DNA of 5,065 nucleotides from Flavobacteriaceae bacterium (GTDB lineage: Bacteria > Bacteroidota > Bacteroidia > Flavobacteriales > Flavobacteriaceae). Each line of letters begins with the position of its first letter. Within the stretch, counting starts at the first letter, position 1. Location of the stretch: assembly GCA_002711185.1 (NCBI GenBank), contig PAHL01000043.1:33197-38261 (forward strand), given 5' to 3'. Positions 1 through 5,065 of this stretch are shown here, piece by piece. The position numbers and the translations under genes are program-made. A model generated the notes under the pieces. That model did no database searches. It worked only from the letters and a program-made list of their open reading frames with translations, and was not told the origin of the DNA.

Positions 1-369
1 ATAAATGATTTTTGGCATGTTAAAGATCTCTTTTATGATGGAACAACAGAGGTTTTTGAAGATGGATATAGGAATTTGCTAAAAAAAACAAAAAACTACC
101 TTCCCAATACAAAAATTATAATTTGTGAACCATTTATTCTACTGGGGACAAGTATTAAAAAAGGGTGGCCAGAAGAGTTTAAAGAATATCAGAAGATTGT
201 AAAAAATTTATCAGATGAATTTCAAACAGTTTGGGTTCCTTTTCAAGAAGTTTTTAATCAAGCTTTAGAATACGCCCCAGTTTCATACTGGGCTCCAGAT
301 GGTGTTCACCCGTCAATTGCAGGATCTCAATTAATGGCAAACGCGTGGTTGAATAAAATATATTTTTAA
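1..369 (+). CDS. SGNH/GDSL-family hydrolase, C-terminal part (5' end outside window)
   Basis: The frame is open from the first base, so this is the last 122 residues of a longer protein whose start lies off the left edge; the TTG at 76 is an internal codon. The fragment begins with I-N-D-F-W-H. This fits block III of the SGNH fold (G-x-N-D), whose Asn contributes to the oxyanion hole. Near the end, at fragment residues 99-104, P-D-G-V-H-P matches block V (D-x-x-H), giving the catalytic Asp100 and His103. Between them lies the usual alternating helix/strand pattern, with a hydrophobic strand ending in C-E-P (residues 39-44). SGNH enzymes are Ser-dependent esterases, acylhydrolases or carbohydrate deacetylases. 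The nucleophile Ser block and any signal peptide are off-window, so substrate and location cannot be read. Family assignment is fairly sure; the specific activity is unknown. Confidence 0.88.
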   Translation: MNDFWHVKDLFYDGTTEVFEDGYRNLLKKTKNYLPNTKIIICEPFILLGTSIKKGWPEEFKEYQKIVKNLSDEFQTVWVPFQEVFNQALEYAPVSYWAPDGVHPSIAGSQLMANAWLNKIYF

Positions 370-384
370 TTATAATGTTTTATT
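352..384. terminator. AT-only inverted repeat spanning the stop-stop junction (possible weak bidirectional terminator)
   Basis: Bases 352-361 (AATAAAATAT) can pair with 375-384 (ATGTTTTATT) over 10 positions, one of them a G-T wobble, leaving a 13-base loop. The loop contains the end of the + strand gene (stop 367-369) and the stop of the minus-strand gene (370-372). There is no GC-rich stem and no clean T-tract on either side, so it is not a canonical intrinsic terminator. In DNA this AT-rich such a repeat could be chance. Its position is the main reason to list it. Confidence 0.25.
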
Positions 385-597
385 GACAAAGTCTGTCCCT
401 TCATTTAAAGCATCTTTTATAGCTTCTTTGTAAACCTTTATCCATTCATTTGAAGCATAGTCTTTGCTGACCTCGTTATACTCTTTCATAGAATTCTCTA
501 TAGCATCATATTCTAAATTAATATGTTTGTTTATTAGCTCAATTAGATCTTTTATAAATTCTTGCTTTCTTGTATTATAATATTCTTTACTGCTCAT
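370..597 (-). CDS. Small charged protein of unknown function (75 aa)
   Basis: I do not recognise this protein. It starts at ATG 597-595. The codon just upstream (600-598) is an in-frame TAA, so the start cannot be extended. It ends with TAA at 372-370, directly against the stop of the hydrolase gene. The product is Lys/Glu/Asp/Asn-rich, has no Cys, no signal peptide and no membrane segment, and reads as two or three amphipathic helices (about residues 5-30, 31-50 and 52-68). It is therefore probably a soluble cytoplasmic protein. The gene fills the space between its neighbours, is not opposite another gene, and its residue mix resembles a real AT-rich-genome protein, which argues for a true gene. 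No Shine-Dalgarno site is seen, as is usual in Bacteroidota. No function is inferred. It could still be a spurious reading frame. Confidence 0.62.
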   Translation of the reverse strand: MSSKEYYNTRKQEFIKDLIELINKHINLEYDAIENSMKEYNEVSKDYASNEWIKVYKEAIKDALNEGTDFVNKTL

Positions 598-640
598 TTA
601 ATAAATATAAAAAAAAGTGATTGAAAGGTAAAATGACTTA

Positions 641-674
641 TTTGTTTTTTGAAAAAATAAAAAACATATATTTA
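641..674 (+). promoter_or_regulatory. Possible Bacteroidota-type promoter for the amidohydrolase gene
   Basis: TTTG at 641-644 is followed after 22 bases by TATATTTA at 667-674. This resembles the Bacteroidota pattern of TTTG near -33 and TAnnTTTG near -7, with the last base mismatched. It would put the transcript start near 680, about a dozen bases before ATG 693, and would exclude the TTG at 621 as a start. The match is weak in such AT-rich DNA and is offered only as a candidate. Confidence 0.25.
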
Positions 675-692
675 AAAGTGAAAATCAAATTT

Positions 693-2132
693 ATGAGAAA
701 ATTATTTATTTCATTCCTTCTATTGATCTCATGCAATACATCCAATGAATATTTTAATAATGCCTATTGCATAGAAAATATAAATTTAATAGATGCAAGA
801 GATGGGCTAAAAAAAAATATGACAATAGTTATTTCAGAAAATAAAATTTTAAAAGTTGAGAAGAGTAGTCGATTAGTTCTATCAAAGAAAAATAAAATTT
901 ATGATGGGAAAGGACTTTACATGATACCTGGATTATGGGATTCACATATTCATTTTGCATTTGAAGAAGAGCTTGCTAATTCAATGTTTAATTTATTCAT
1001 TGGGCATGGAATAACTAGTGTTAGAGATACAGGCGGGGAATTAAGTTTCGTTAAAAAATGGAAAAAGGAATCTCAAAATAATCCAAATCATTCTCCTAGA
1101 GTTAAAATTGCTGGTCCACTAATAGATGGTAAATTCAATGTTTATAATGGTAACAGTGTGTATTTTCCACCATTATCAGTTAGGACTGCTTCAGTGAAGG
1201 AAACTGAAGAAATGGTATTAGATTTAATTAAAAATGATGTTGATTTCTTAAAAGCATATGAAATGTTGACTCCTGAACAGTTCGAAGTCGTTATAAAAAT
1301 TGCCAAAAAAAATAATTTAAGAGTCTCCGGGCATATCCCCCTCAGTATGGATGTTATTTCAGCATCCAACCTGGGTTTAAATAGCATAGAACATTTTAGA
1401 AATATTGAAATGTCTTCAACAAATAAAACCCAAGAATTACTTTATGAAAGAAGAAATATTTTGAAAAATAAAAATCAAATTTTAGGAAGTACCCTTAGGA
1501 CTAGTATTCATAATTCCCAAAGAATAAGTTCAATAAAAAATATTGATACTATTCAGCTAGATAAAGTTTTAAATGTACTCTTAGAAAATGACACATGGCA
1601 AATCCCAACTATATCTATGTACAAAGGTTTGGCGTATGAAGAGTATAATGATGATAAGTGGAAAAACTCGTTTGAATATCTGCCTTTAAAAATAAAGAAA
1701 AAATGGAATGCTCAAATTTTAAAAAGAAAGAGTCCCGTCAATGATGACAGCAGAGTTTTTTCTGAATGGCAAAAATCAATGACTAATATAATGAACAAAA
1801 AAGGTATAAAATTTATGGCAGGAACAGATACGCCAATATTTTTTCAAACTCCAGGTTACAGCCTTCACTCAGAACTAGGAGTTATGGTTGAAAGTGGACT
1901 AACTACTATGGAAGCAATAGAATCGGCAACTTATAATCCGGCTTTATATTTTAATTTACAAAATGAATTAGGATTAATTAGTGAAGGATATATAGCCGAT
2001 CTACTAATATTAACTGAAAATCCTCTTGAAGAAATATCAAATACTAGAAAAATCAAAGCAGTCATAAAAAATGGGAATTACATGAATAGAAAATCATTAG
2101 ATTCCTTGCTATATAATCAATCAAGAAACTAA
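693..2132 (+). CDS. Exported amidohydrolase lipoprotein (prolidase/imidazolonepropionase-like, metal-dependent)
   Basis: This is a 479-residue amidohydrolase-superfamily enzyme expected to hydrolyse amide, peptide or cyclic-imide bonds with a metal centre. From ATG 693 the protein begins with a lipoprotein signal, Met-Arg-Lys then a hydrophobic stretch ending L-I-S-C (Cys14), so it is probably membrane-anchored outside the cytoplasm. The frame runs upstream to a TTG at 621, but that would bury the signal behind 24 Lys-rich residues. A small beta-sandwich part comes first (about 25-80). The TIM-barrel follows with all expected ligands: H85-x-H87 after P-G-L-W-D-S, K187 in F-L-K-A (the probable carboxylated bridging Lys), H214 in S-G-H-I-P, H234 in I-E-H-F, and D379 in A-G-T-D-T-P. 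L-H-S-E-L at 391-395 and a C-terminal strand segment (E-G-Y-I-A-D-L, 431-437) also fit the group. The length is normal. The gene stands alone, divergent from the small gene and convergent with the NIPSNAP operon. Substrate is unknown; Xaa-Pro dipeptidase-like activity is one possibility. Confidence 0.93.
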   Translation: MRKLFISFLLLISCNTSNEYFNNAYCIENINLIDARDGLKKNMTIVISENKILKVEKSSRLVLSKKNKIYDGKGLYMIPGLWDSHIHFAFEEELANSMFNLFIGHGITSVRDTGGELSFVKKWKKESQNNPNHSPRVKIAGPLIDGKFNVYNGNSVYFPPLSVRTASVKETEEMVLDLIKNDVDFLKAYEMLTPEQFEVVIKIAKKNNLRVSGHIPLSMDVISASNLGLNSIEHFRNIEMSSTNKTQELLYERRNILKNKNQILGSTLRTSIHNSQRISSIKNIDTIQLDKVLNVLLENDTWQIPTISMYKGLAYEEYNDDKWKNSFEYLPLKIKKKWNAQILKRKSPVNDDSRVFSEWQKSMTNIMNKKGIKFMAGTDTPIFFQTPGYSLHSELGVMVESGLTTMEAIESATYNPALYFNLQNELGLISEGYIADLLILTENPLEEISNTRKIKAVIKNGNYMNRKSLDSLLYNQSRN

Positions 2133-2152
2133 ATCTTTTCTATTTAAGATTT
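2131..2152. terminator. Short inverted repeat at convergent gene ends (possible weak terminator)
   Basis: AAATCTT at 2131-2137 is complementary to AAGATTT at 2146-2152, with an 8-base loop. A T-G wobble (2130/2153) could add one pair. The left arm overlaps the amidohydrolase stop (2130-2132), and the stop of the NIPSNAP gene (2142-2140) lies in the loop. No T-tract follows on the + strand, and only a broken one on the minus strand, so termination activity is uncertain. Confidence 0.3.
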
Positions 2153-2595
2153 GAAAAAACTGTTGGATTCAAAAATACTTGTTCTATTTTTTTTACAATA
2201 GGTCCATTAATTGTGCTTTCATTATAAACCTTTTTCCATTCTGGATCATTAATAAAATTCGACCAAGCCTCATCTCTAAATTCCATGTCTTTAAATGAAA
2301 CTATATAAACCAAAGCTGGTTTCCCCTGATTTTGAAATGTAAAATTATCAGCATACGAAACACTATCTCTTTTTAATGTGGTCCAATATCCTACATTATT
2401 AAATCCGTGTTTTTCGAATAATTTAGTGGTATGATTTTCGAATCGAGATAAAATATCATTGAATTTTCCATCATGAGTATAATATATTCTCATCTCATAA
2501 ATTTTATTTGATAAATCTTTAGTTGGTTGCTCAACTTTTTTAGTACATGTCGTGAAAAATATAAAAAATGAGACTATAAATAGTTTTTTAAACAT
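2140..2595 (-). CDS. NIPSNAP-domain lipoprotein
   Basis: This 151-residue protein has one NIPSNAP domain, a dimeric ferredoxin-like (alpha/beta-barrel) fold whose bacterial function is mostly undefined. After an N-terminal Lys-Lys and hydrophobic stretch there is F-T-T-C with Cys17, a likely lipoprotein cleavage site, although Thr just before the Cys is less usual than Gly, Ala or Ser. A polar linker runs to about residue 30. The domain shows Y-E-M-R-I-Y (33-38), the helix start H-D-G-K-F (41-45), H-T-T-K-L-F-E-K-H-G (55-64) followed by N-V-G-Y-W (67-71), L-V-Y-I-V-S-F (95-101), D-P-E-W-K-K-V (117-123) and N-G-P-I-V-K-K-I (130-137), all typical of the family. It starts at ATG 2595, 16 bases after the DUF1080 stop, and is the last gene of the apparent operon. 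Family is secure; role is unknown. The exported location suggests binding or modifying a small molecule outside the cytoplasm, which is inference. Confidence 0.9.
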   Translation of the reverse strand: MFKKLFIVSFFIFFTTCTKKVEQPTKDLSNKIYEMRIYYTHDGKFNDILSRFENHTTKLFEKHGFNNVGYWTTLKRDSVSYADNFTFQNQGKPALVYIVSFKDMEFRDEAWSNFINDPEWKKVYNESTINGPIVKKIEQVFLNPTVFSNLK

Positions 2596-2611
2596 AATTA
2601 TTAAATTTAAG

Positions 2612-3208
2612 TTAGAGCTCTTTTAATAAAATATTTTTCCATCTAACCCTTATGCCCCCTCCATCATGAATCTGAAGAGCTATAGCCCCCTCACCTTTAC
2701 CAATCTTTTCATCATTTAAAGTAACCATTTGAGTTCCGTTTAACCAGCTAGTAACATTACTCCCAACCACTCTGATTTTCATTGTATTCCATTGCCCCAT
2801 TTTAAGGGCTTTATCTTTTTCTTTATTAGGTTTTATTAGCCAACCTCTGCCGTAAGACTCATAAATACCACCTGAATCATTTCCTGGGGGAGCAACTTCT
2901 ACTTGCCATCCAGAAACTTTGGTTCCATCAAAAGTAGATCTTATAAAAATTCCGCTGTTACCATCGGCTTCTTGTTTAAAATCTATACTTAATTCAAAGT
3001 CTTTGTAAAATTTTTCTGTTGATAGATATCCATATTCTTTATCCGGCCCACTCTCACAAATAAGGTTTCCTTCCTCAACGTACCATTTTTCAGTTCCGTG
3101 AATATTCCACCCTTCAAGATTTTCTCCATTAAATAGTGAAATGCTTTGTGCCAGTAATGTAGATGTGAAAACTAAATTGAAAATTAAAAATATTTTTTTT
3201 AAAGTCAT
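2612..3208 (-). CDS. Secreted DUF1080 protein (3-keto-disaccharide hydrolase-like, concanavalin-type fold)
   Basis: This is a complete 198-residue single-domain protein with a type I signal peptide: K4-K5, a hydrophobic core, and probable cleavage after A20 in L-L-A-Q. The mature part matches DUF1080, a beta-sandwich family annotated as 3-keto-disaccharide hydrolase. Visible hallmarks are L-F-N-G-E-N-L-E-G-W (25-34), W-Y-V-E-E-G-N-L (42-49), the central strand E-L-S-I-D-F-K (72-78), G-N-S-G-I-F-I-R (83-90), G-W-Q-V-E-V (100-105), G-G-I-Y then G-R-G-W-L (113-124), G-Q-W-N-T-M-K-I-R (138-146), W-L-N-G (155-158), and a C-terminal strand with A-L-Q-I-H (177-181) ending K-E-L. Family members act on oxidised glycosides or serve as carbohydrate-binding modules. 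It starts at ATG 3208, 17 bases after the M20 stop, and is 16 bases upstream of the NIPSNAP gene, so the three are probably co-transcribed. No Gfo/Idh/MocA oxidoreductase, a frequent partner that would make the 3-keto sugar, lies in the window. The exact activity is therefore unproven. Confidence 0.92.
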   Translation of the reverse strand: MTLKKIFLIFNLVFTSTLLAQSISLFNGENLEGWNIHGTEKWYVEEGNLICESGPDKEYGYLSTEKFYKDFELSIDFKQEADGNSGIFIRSTFDGTKVSGWQVEVAPPGNDSGGIYESYGRGWLIKPNKEKDKALKMGQWNTMKIRVVGSNVTSWLNGTQMVTLNDEKIGKGEGAIALQIHDGGGIRVRWKNILLKEL

Positions 3209-3225
3209 GTTAAAAATTGTATTTG

Positions 3226-4731
3226 TTATTTGTATGGTTCAATTAATATACTAATAAAAGTCTCAATCCCTTGAAAATAATTTCCTAATCTTAAATTTTC
3301 ATTTGGACTATGTTGATTGTTGTCAAGATTTACCGTTGGGACTCCCACAGCTGGTATCCCTAATTTATTTACAAAAGGTGATATAGGAACAGAACCTCCT
3401 TGTGTTCTTATTAAAACAGGGATTTCATTGTAAGTTTTTTTCAAAATTTTTTCTAACCATTTTCCCTCTTTGGAGTCTAATGGAGTTCTAAAAGCTGGAT
3501 AAGATATTTTATAATTCATTTGAATTATTTTCTCATATTTAAGTCTTTGCTCGTCACTTGGTGGATAATCCAAAACAGTATATCCTTGAAGTTTAATATG
3601 TTCTTTTACGGAGTTTATTAATTTTTCCGGATCACTCTCAAGAACAAGTCTAATATCAATTTCAGCAGTAGCCTCAGAAGGTATAATAGTCCTAGTTTGG
3701 TCTCCTACCCATCCACTTTTTAATCCTCTTATATTTAATGAGGGGTACTGAATTGATTCTTGATAATTCTCTCCAACTTTGTCTACAGAGTTGATTTTGG
3801 TTCTATATTTTATAGCTTGATCTTCAGATGGAATGCTATTCAGTATTTTTTTAGTCTTATTGTCCAAGAAAATACCATCGTAGAATCCAGGAATTAAAAC
3901 TTTTCCATCATCGCTCTTCATTGATGAAAGAACTTTTGTCAATCTTAATGCTGGATTTGGAATATAATTTCCATAATGGCCACTATGTTGTGGAGTGATT
4001 GGACCAAATGTTGTTAATGTTATTGATGATATGCCTCTATTCCCAAAAACTAATGTAGGTTTTCCAGAAAAATGGCCTGGTCCATCTAAAATAAGTAACA
4101 TATCAGCCATTAATTCTTGTTGATATTTATCAACTGCCTCGGGAAGTCCTGGAGAACTTGTTTCCTCCTCGAAATCAAGTATAAGCTTTAAATTAAACTT
4201 TGACTTTTGATTGATCTTATCTAATATCCTAAGAGCCGTTATAAACATTAAAAAAGGCCCTTTATCGTCAGAAGATGATCGAGCAAAAATTCTTAACTCA
4301 TTATCTAATTCAGATGGAATTGAACTCCATTCTACTTCTTCCCAGTTACCATCAATTTTCTTTTTTAAAACTGGTATCCAGGGACTCTCTTGATCCCATT
4401 TCGAAAGATCTACTGATTGTCCATCTAAATGCATATAAAATCCAATGGTTGGTAGTTCTGGATTAACTATCTTTTCTGAAACAAGAAGAGGAAGGAAAGA
4501 GGTTTCTAATAATTTATTATCAAAACCTAATTTGGATAATCTAGATTTAGCCCAATCAATATTTCTATAAATTTCTTGTTTATTTTTTCCATCATTAGGA
4601 ATAGATAAAAATTCTTTAAATTCAGTTAAACTTTTAATCCCCTCAATTTTTGAAATATTTTGATAAGTCCTCTGAGATAACAAATTGAAATTTATCAACA
4701 GTGCTAAAAAAAATATAATATATTTCATCAT
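3226..4731 (-). CDS. Secreted M20-family metallopeptidase
   Basis: This 501-residue di-zinc hydrolase of the M20/M25/M40 family is probably a periplasmic dipeptidase or aminoacyl hydrolase. A signal peptide lies at about residues 1-19 (M-M-K-Y-I-I-F-F start, ending L-L-S-Q). ATG 4731 or the adjacent ATG 4728 are the sensible starts. The frame extends to a TTG at 4803, but that would overlap the upstream gene and bury the signal peptide. Metal-site motifs appear in order: H101-x-D103, S154-D155-D156-K157-G158, E188-E189 (base and ligand) in D-F-E-E-E, D216 in L-I-L-D-G-P, and H474 in H-S-P-N-E-N. The lid/dimerisation domain (about 235-400) contains Q-H-S-G-H-Y-G at 248-254. Its His249 matches the position that, in carnosinase-type enzymes, reaches the partner active site. 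G-G-S-V-P (445-449) is also conserved. The long segment at 105-147 with K-W-D-Q is typical of exported Bacteroidota members. Stop to DUF1080 start is 17 bases. Substrate is unknown. Confidence 0.94.
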   Translation of the reverse strand: MMKYIIFFLALLINFNLLSQRTYQNISKIEGIKSLTEFKEFLSIPNDGKNKQEIYRNIDWAKSRLSKLGFDNKLLETSFLPLLVSEKIVNPELPTIGFYMHLDGQSVDLSKWDQESPWIPVLKKKIDGNWEEVEWSSIPSELDNELRIFARSSSDDKGPFLMFITALRILDKINQKSKFNLKLILDFEEETSSPGLPEAVDKYQQELMADMLLILDGPGHFSGKPTLVFGNRGISSITLTTFGPITPQHSGHYGNYIPNPALRLTKVLSSMKSDDGKVLIPGFYDGIFLDNKTKKILNSIPSEDQAIKYRTKINSVDKVGENYQESIQYPSLNIRGLKSGWVGDQTRTIIPSEATAEIDIRLVLESDPEKLINSVKEHIKLQGYTVLDYPPSDEQRLKYEKIIQMNYKISYPAFRTPLDSKEGKWLEKILKKTYNEIPVLIRTQGGSVPISPFVNKLGIPAVGVPTVNLDNNQHSPNENLRLGNYFQGIETFISILIEPYK

Positions 4732-4756
4732 TATTTTTTTTAAATATATAAAAAGA

Positions 4757-5065
4757 TTATATCCATATTCTTCCTTTAAGGTAAATTTTTGCTTTTCCCC
4801 CAATTAATACTCTTTCATTTTTATCCTCACATATTAATTCACCTCTTCTCTTTGATAATTGAATAGCAATCATTTTCTTTTTGTTTAGTACCTCACTCCA
4901 ATAAGGGATTAATGAACAATGTGCTGAACCTGTTACTGGATCTTCAATAATAGATGAATTAGGGGTGAAATATCTTGAAACAAAATCAGATTTATTTCCT
5001 CTAGAAGTAACTATAATTCCTCCTGTTCCTATATCTATCTTATTTAATAAGTTTTGTTTTAAGGT
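4757..5065 (-). CDS. PhzF-family isomerase/epimerase, C-terminal part (5' end outside window)
   Basis: The minus-strand frame is open from base 5065 and ends at TAA 4759-4757, giving the last 102 residues of a protein normally near 260-300. It contains I-G-T-G-G-I-I-V (12-19) and then E-D-P-V-T-G-S-A-H-C (41-50), the hallmark of the second half of PhzF-type proteins. Asp42 corresponds to the conserved Asp of that motif near the active site. It is followed by P-Y-W (54-56), Q-L-S-K-R-R-G-E-L (69-77) and R-V-L-I-G-G-K-A (85-92), also family-typical. The diaminopimelate-epimerase-like fold pairs this half with an N-terminal half carrying the catalytic Glu, which is off-window. No phenazine genes are seen, and most bacterial relatives have unknown isomerase roles, so a phenazine function should not be assumed. 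Its stop is 25 bases before the M20 start, so it may head the operon. No signal peptide can be judged; the family is cytoplasmic. Confidence 0.9.
   Translation of the reverse strand, partial: TLKQNLLNKIDIGTGGIIVTSRGNKSDFVSRYFTPNSSIIEDPVTGSAHCSLIPYWSEVLNKKKMIAIQLSKRRGELICEDKNERVLIGGKAKIYLKGRIWI

Noticed and set aside
76..369. A separate 97-residue protein starting at TTG 76
   Set aside because: The frame is open back to base 1, and the upstream residues I-N-D-F-W-H belong to the SGNH block III motif, so this is the tail of a longer gene.
598..692. Divergent promoter for the small minus-strand gene, using TACCTTTC (complement of 623-630)
   Set aside because: The last base of the -7 consensus differs, and I found no clear TTTG at the expected distance, so it is too weak to list.
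1142..1387. Minus-strand open frame of 81 codons inside the amidohydrolase gene
   Set aside because: It lies fully antisense to a strongly supported gene with all catalytic motifs, and its product shows no recognisable domain.
4211..4466. Two overlapping short + strand frames (4211-4393 and 4275-4466) opposite the M20 gene
   Set aside because: Both are antisense to the catalytic core coding region of the M20 peptidase, have no recognisable features, and overlap each other in different frames.
4732..4756. Possible internal promoter before the M20 gene, with a TATATTTA-like octamer as seen before the amidohydrolase gene
   Set aside because: No TTTG element lies at the right distance upstream, and such octamers are common in DNA this AT-rich. 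The shared string is most likely composition.
4757..5065. Phenazine biosynthesis role for the PhzF-like gene
   Set aside because: Only the family signature is present. No other phenazine genes are in view, and most PhzF relatives act elsewhere.

Overview
The window looks like ordinary chromosomal DNA from a low-GC Bacteroidota bacterium, most likely a marine Flavobacteriia-type organism. The reasons are very AT-rich codon use and intergenic DNA, start codons without clear Shine-Dalgarno sites, exported proteins with short Lys-rich signal peptides, and families common in that phylum. I cannot place it more precisely from sequence alone. It is densely coded, with no gene-free stretch over 300 bases. 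I see no RNA gene, CRISPR array, insertion sequence or long repeat.

Left part (1-597): the C-terminal part of an SGNH/GDSL-type hydrolase runs in from the left edge on the + strand and stops at 369. A small minus-strand gene for an unrecognised 75-residue charged protein stops at 370, so the two stop codons abut.

Middle (598-2132): after a 95-base divergent spacer comes a + strand gene for an exported, probably lipid-anchored, metal-dependent amidohydrolase of the prolidase/imidazolonepropionase-like group. The full set of metal ligands is visible. Its best start is ATG 693, not the TTG at 621.

Right part (2140-5065): four minus-strand genes lie 16-25 bases apart and look like one operon. 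In transcription order they are a PhzF-family isomerase/epimerase (cut by the right edge), a secreted M20-family metallopeptidase, a secreted DUF1080 (3-keto-disaccharide hydrolase-like) protein and a NIPSNAP-domain lipoprotein. The operon converges with the amidohydrolase gene, with only 7 bases between the stops.

Four consecutive genes (amidohydrolase, NIPSNAP, DUF1080, M20) encode exported hydrolases or small-molecule-binding folds. This suggests periplasmic or cell-surface breakdown of small organic substrates such as peptides, amides or oxidised glycosides. The shared-pathway idea is inference: no transporter, regulator or oxidoreductase that would fix a substrate lies in the window. I found no convincing evidence of a wholly new system. 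The most useful leads are the composition of the exported operon, the uncharacterised 75-residue gene, and AT-rich inverted repeats at both convergent stop-stop junctions.
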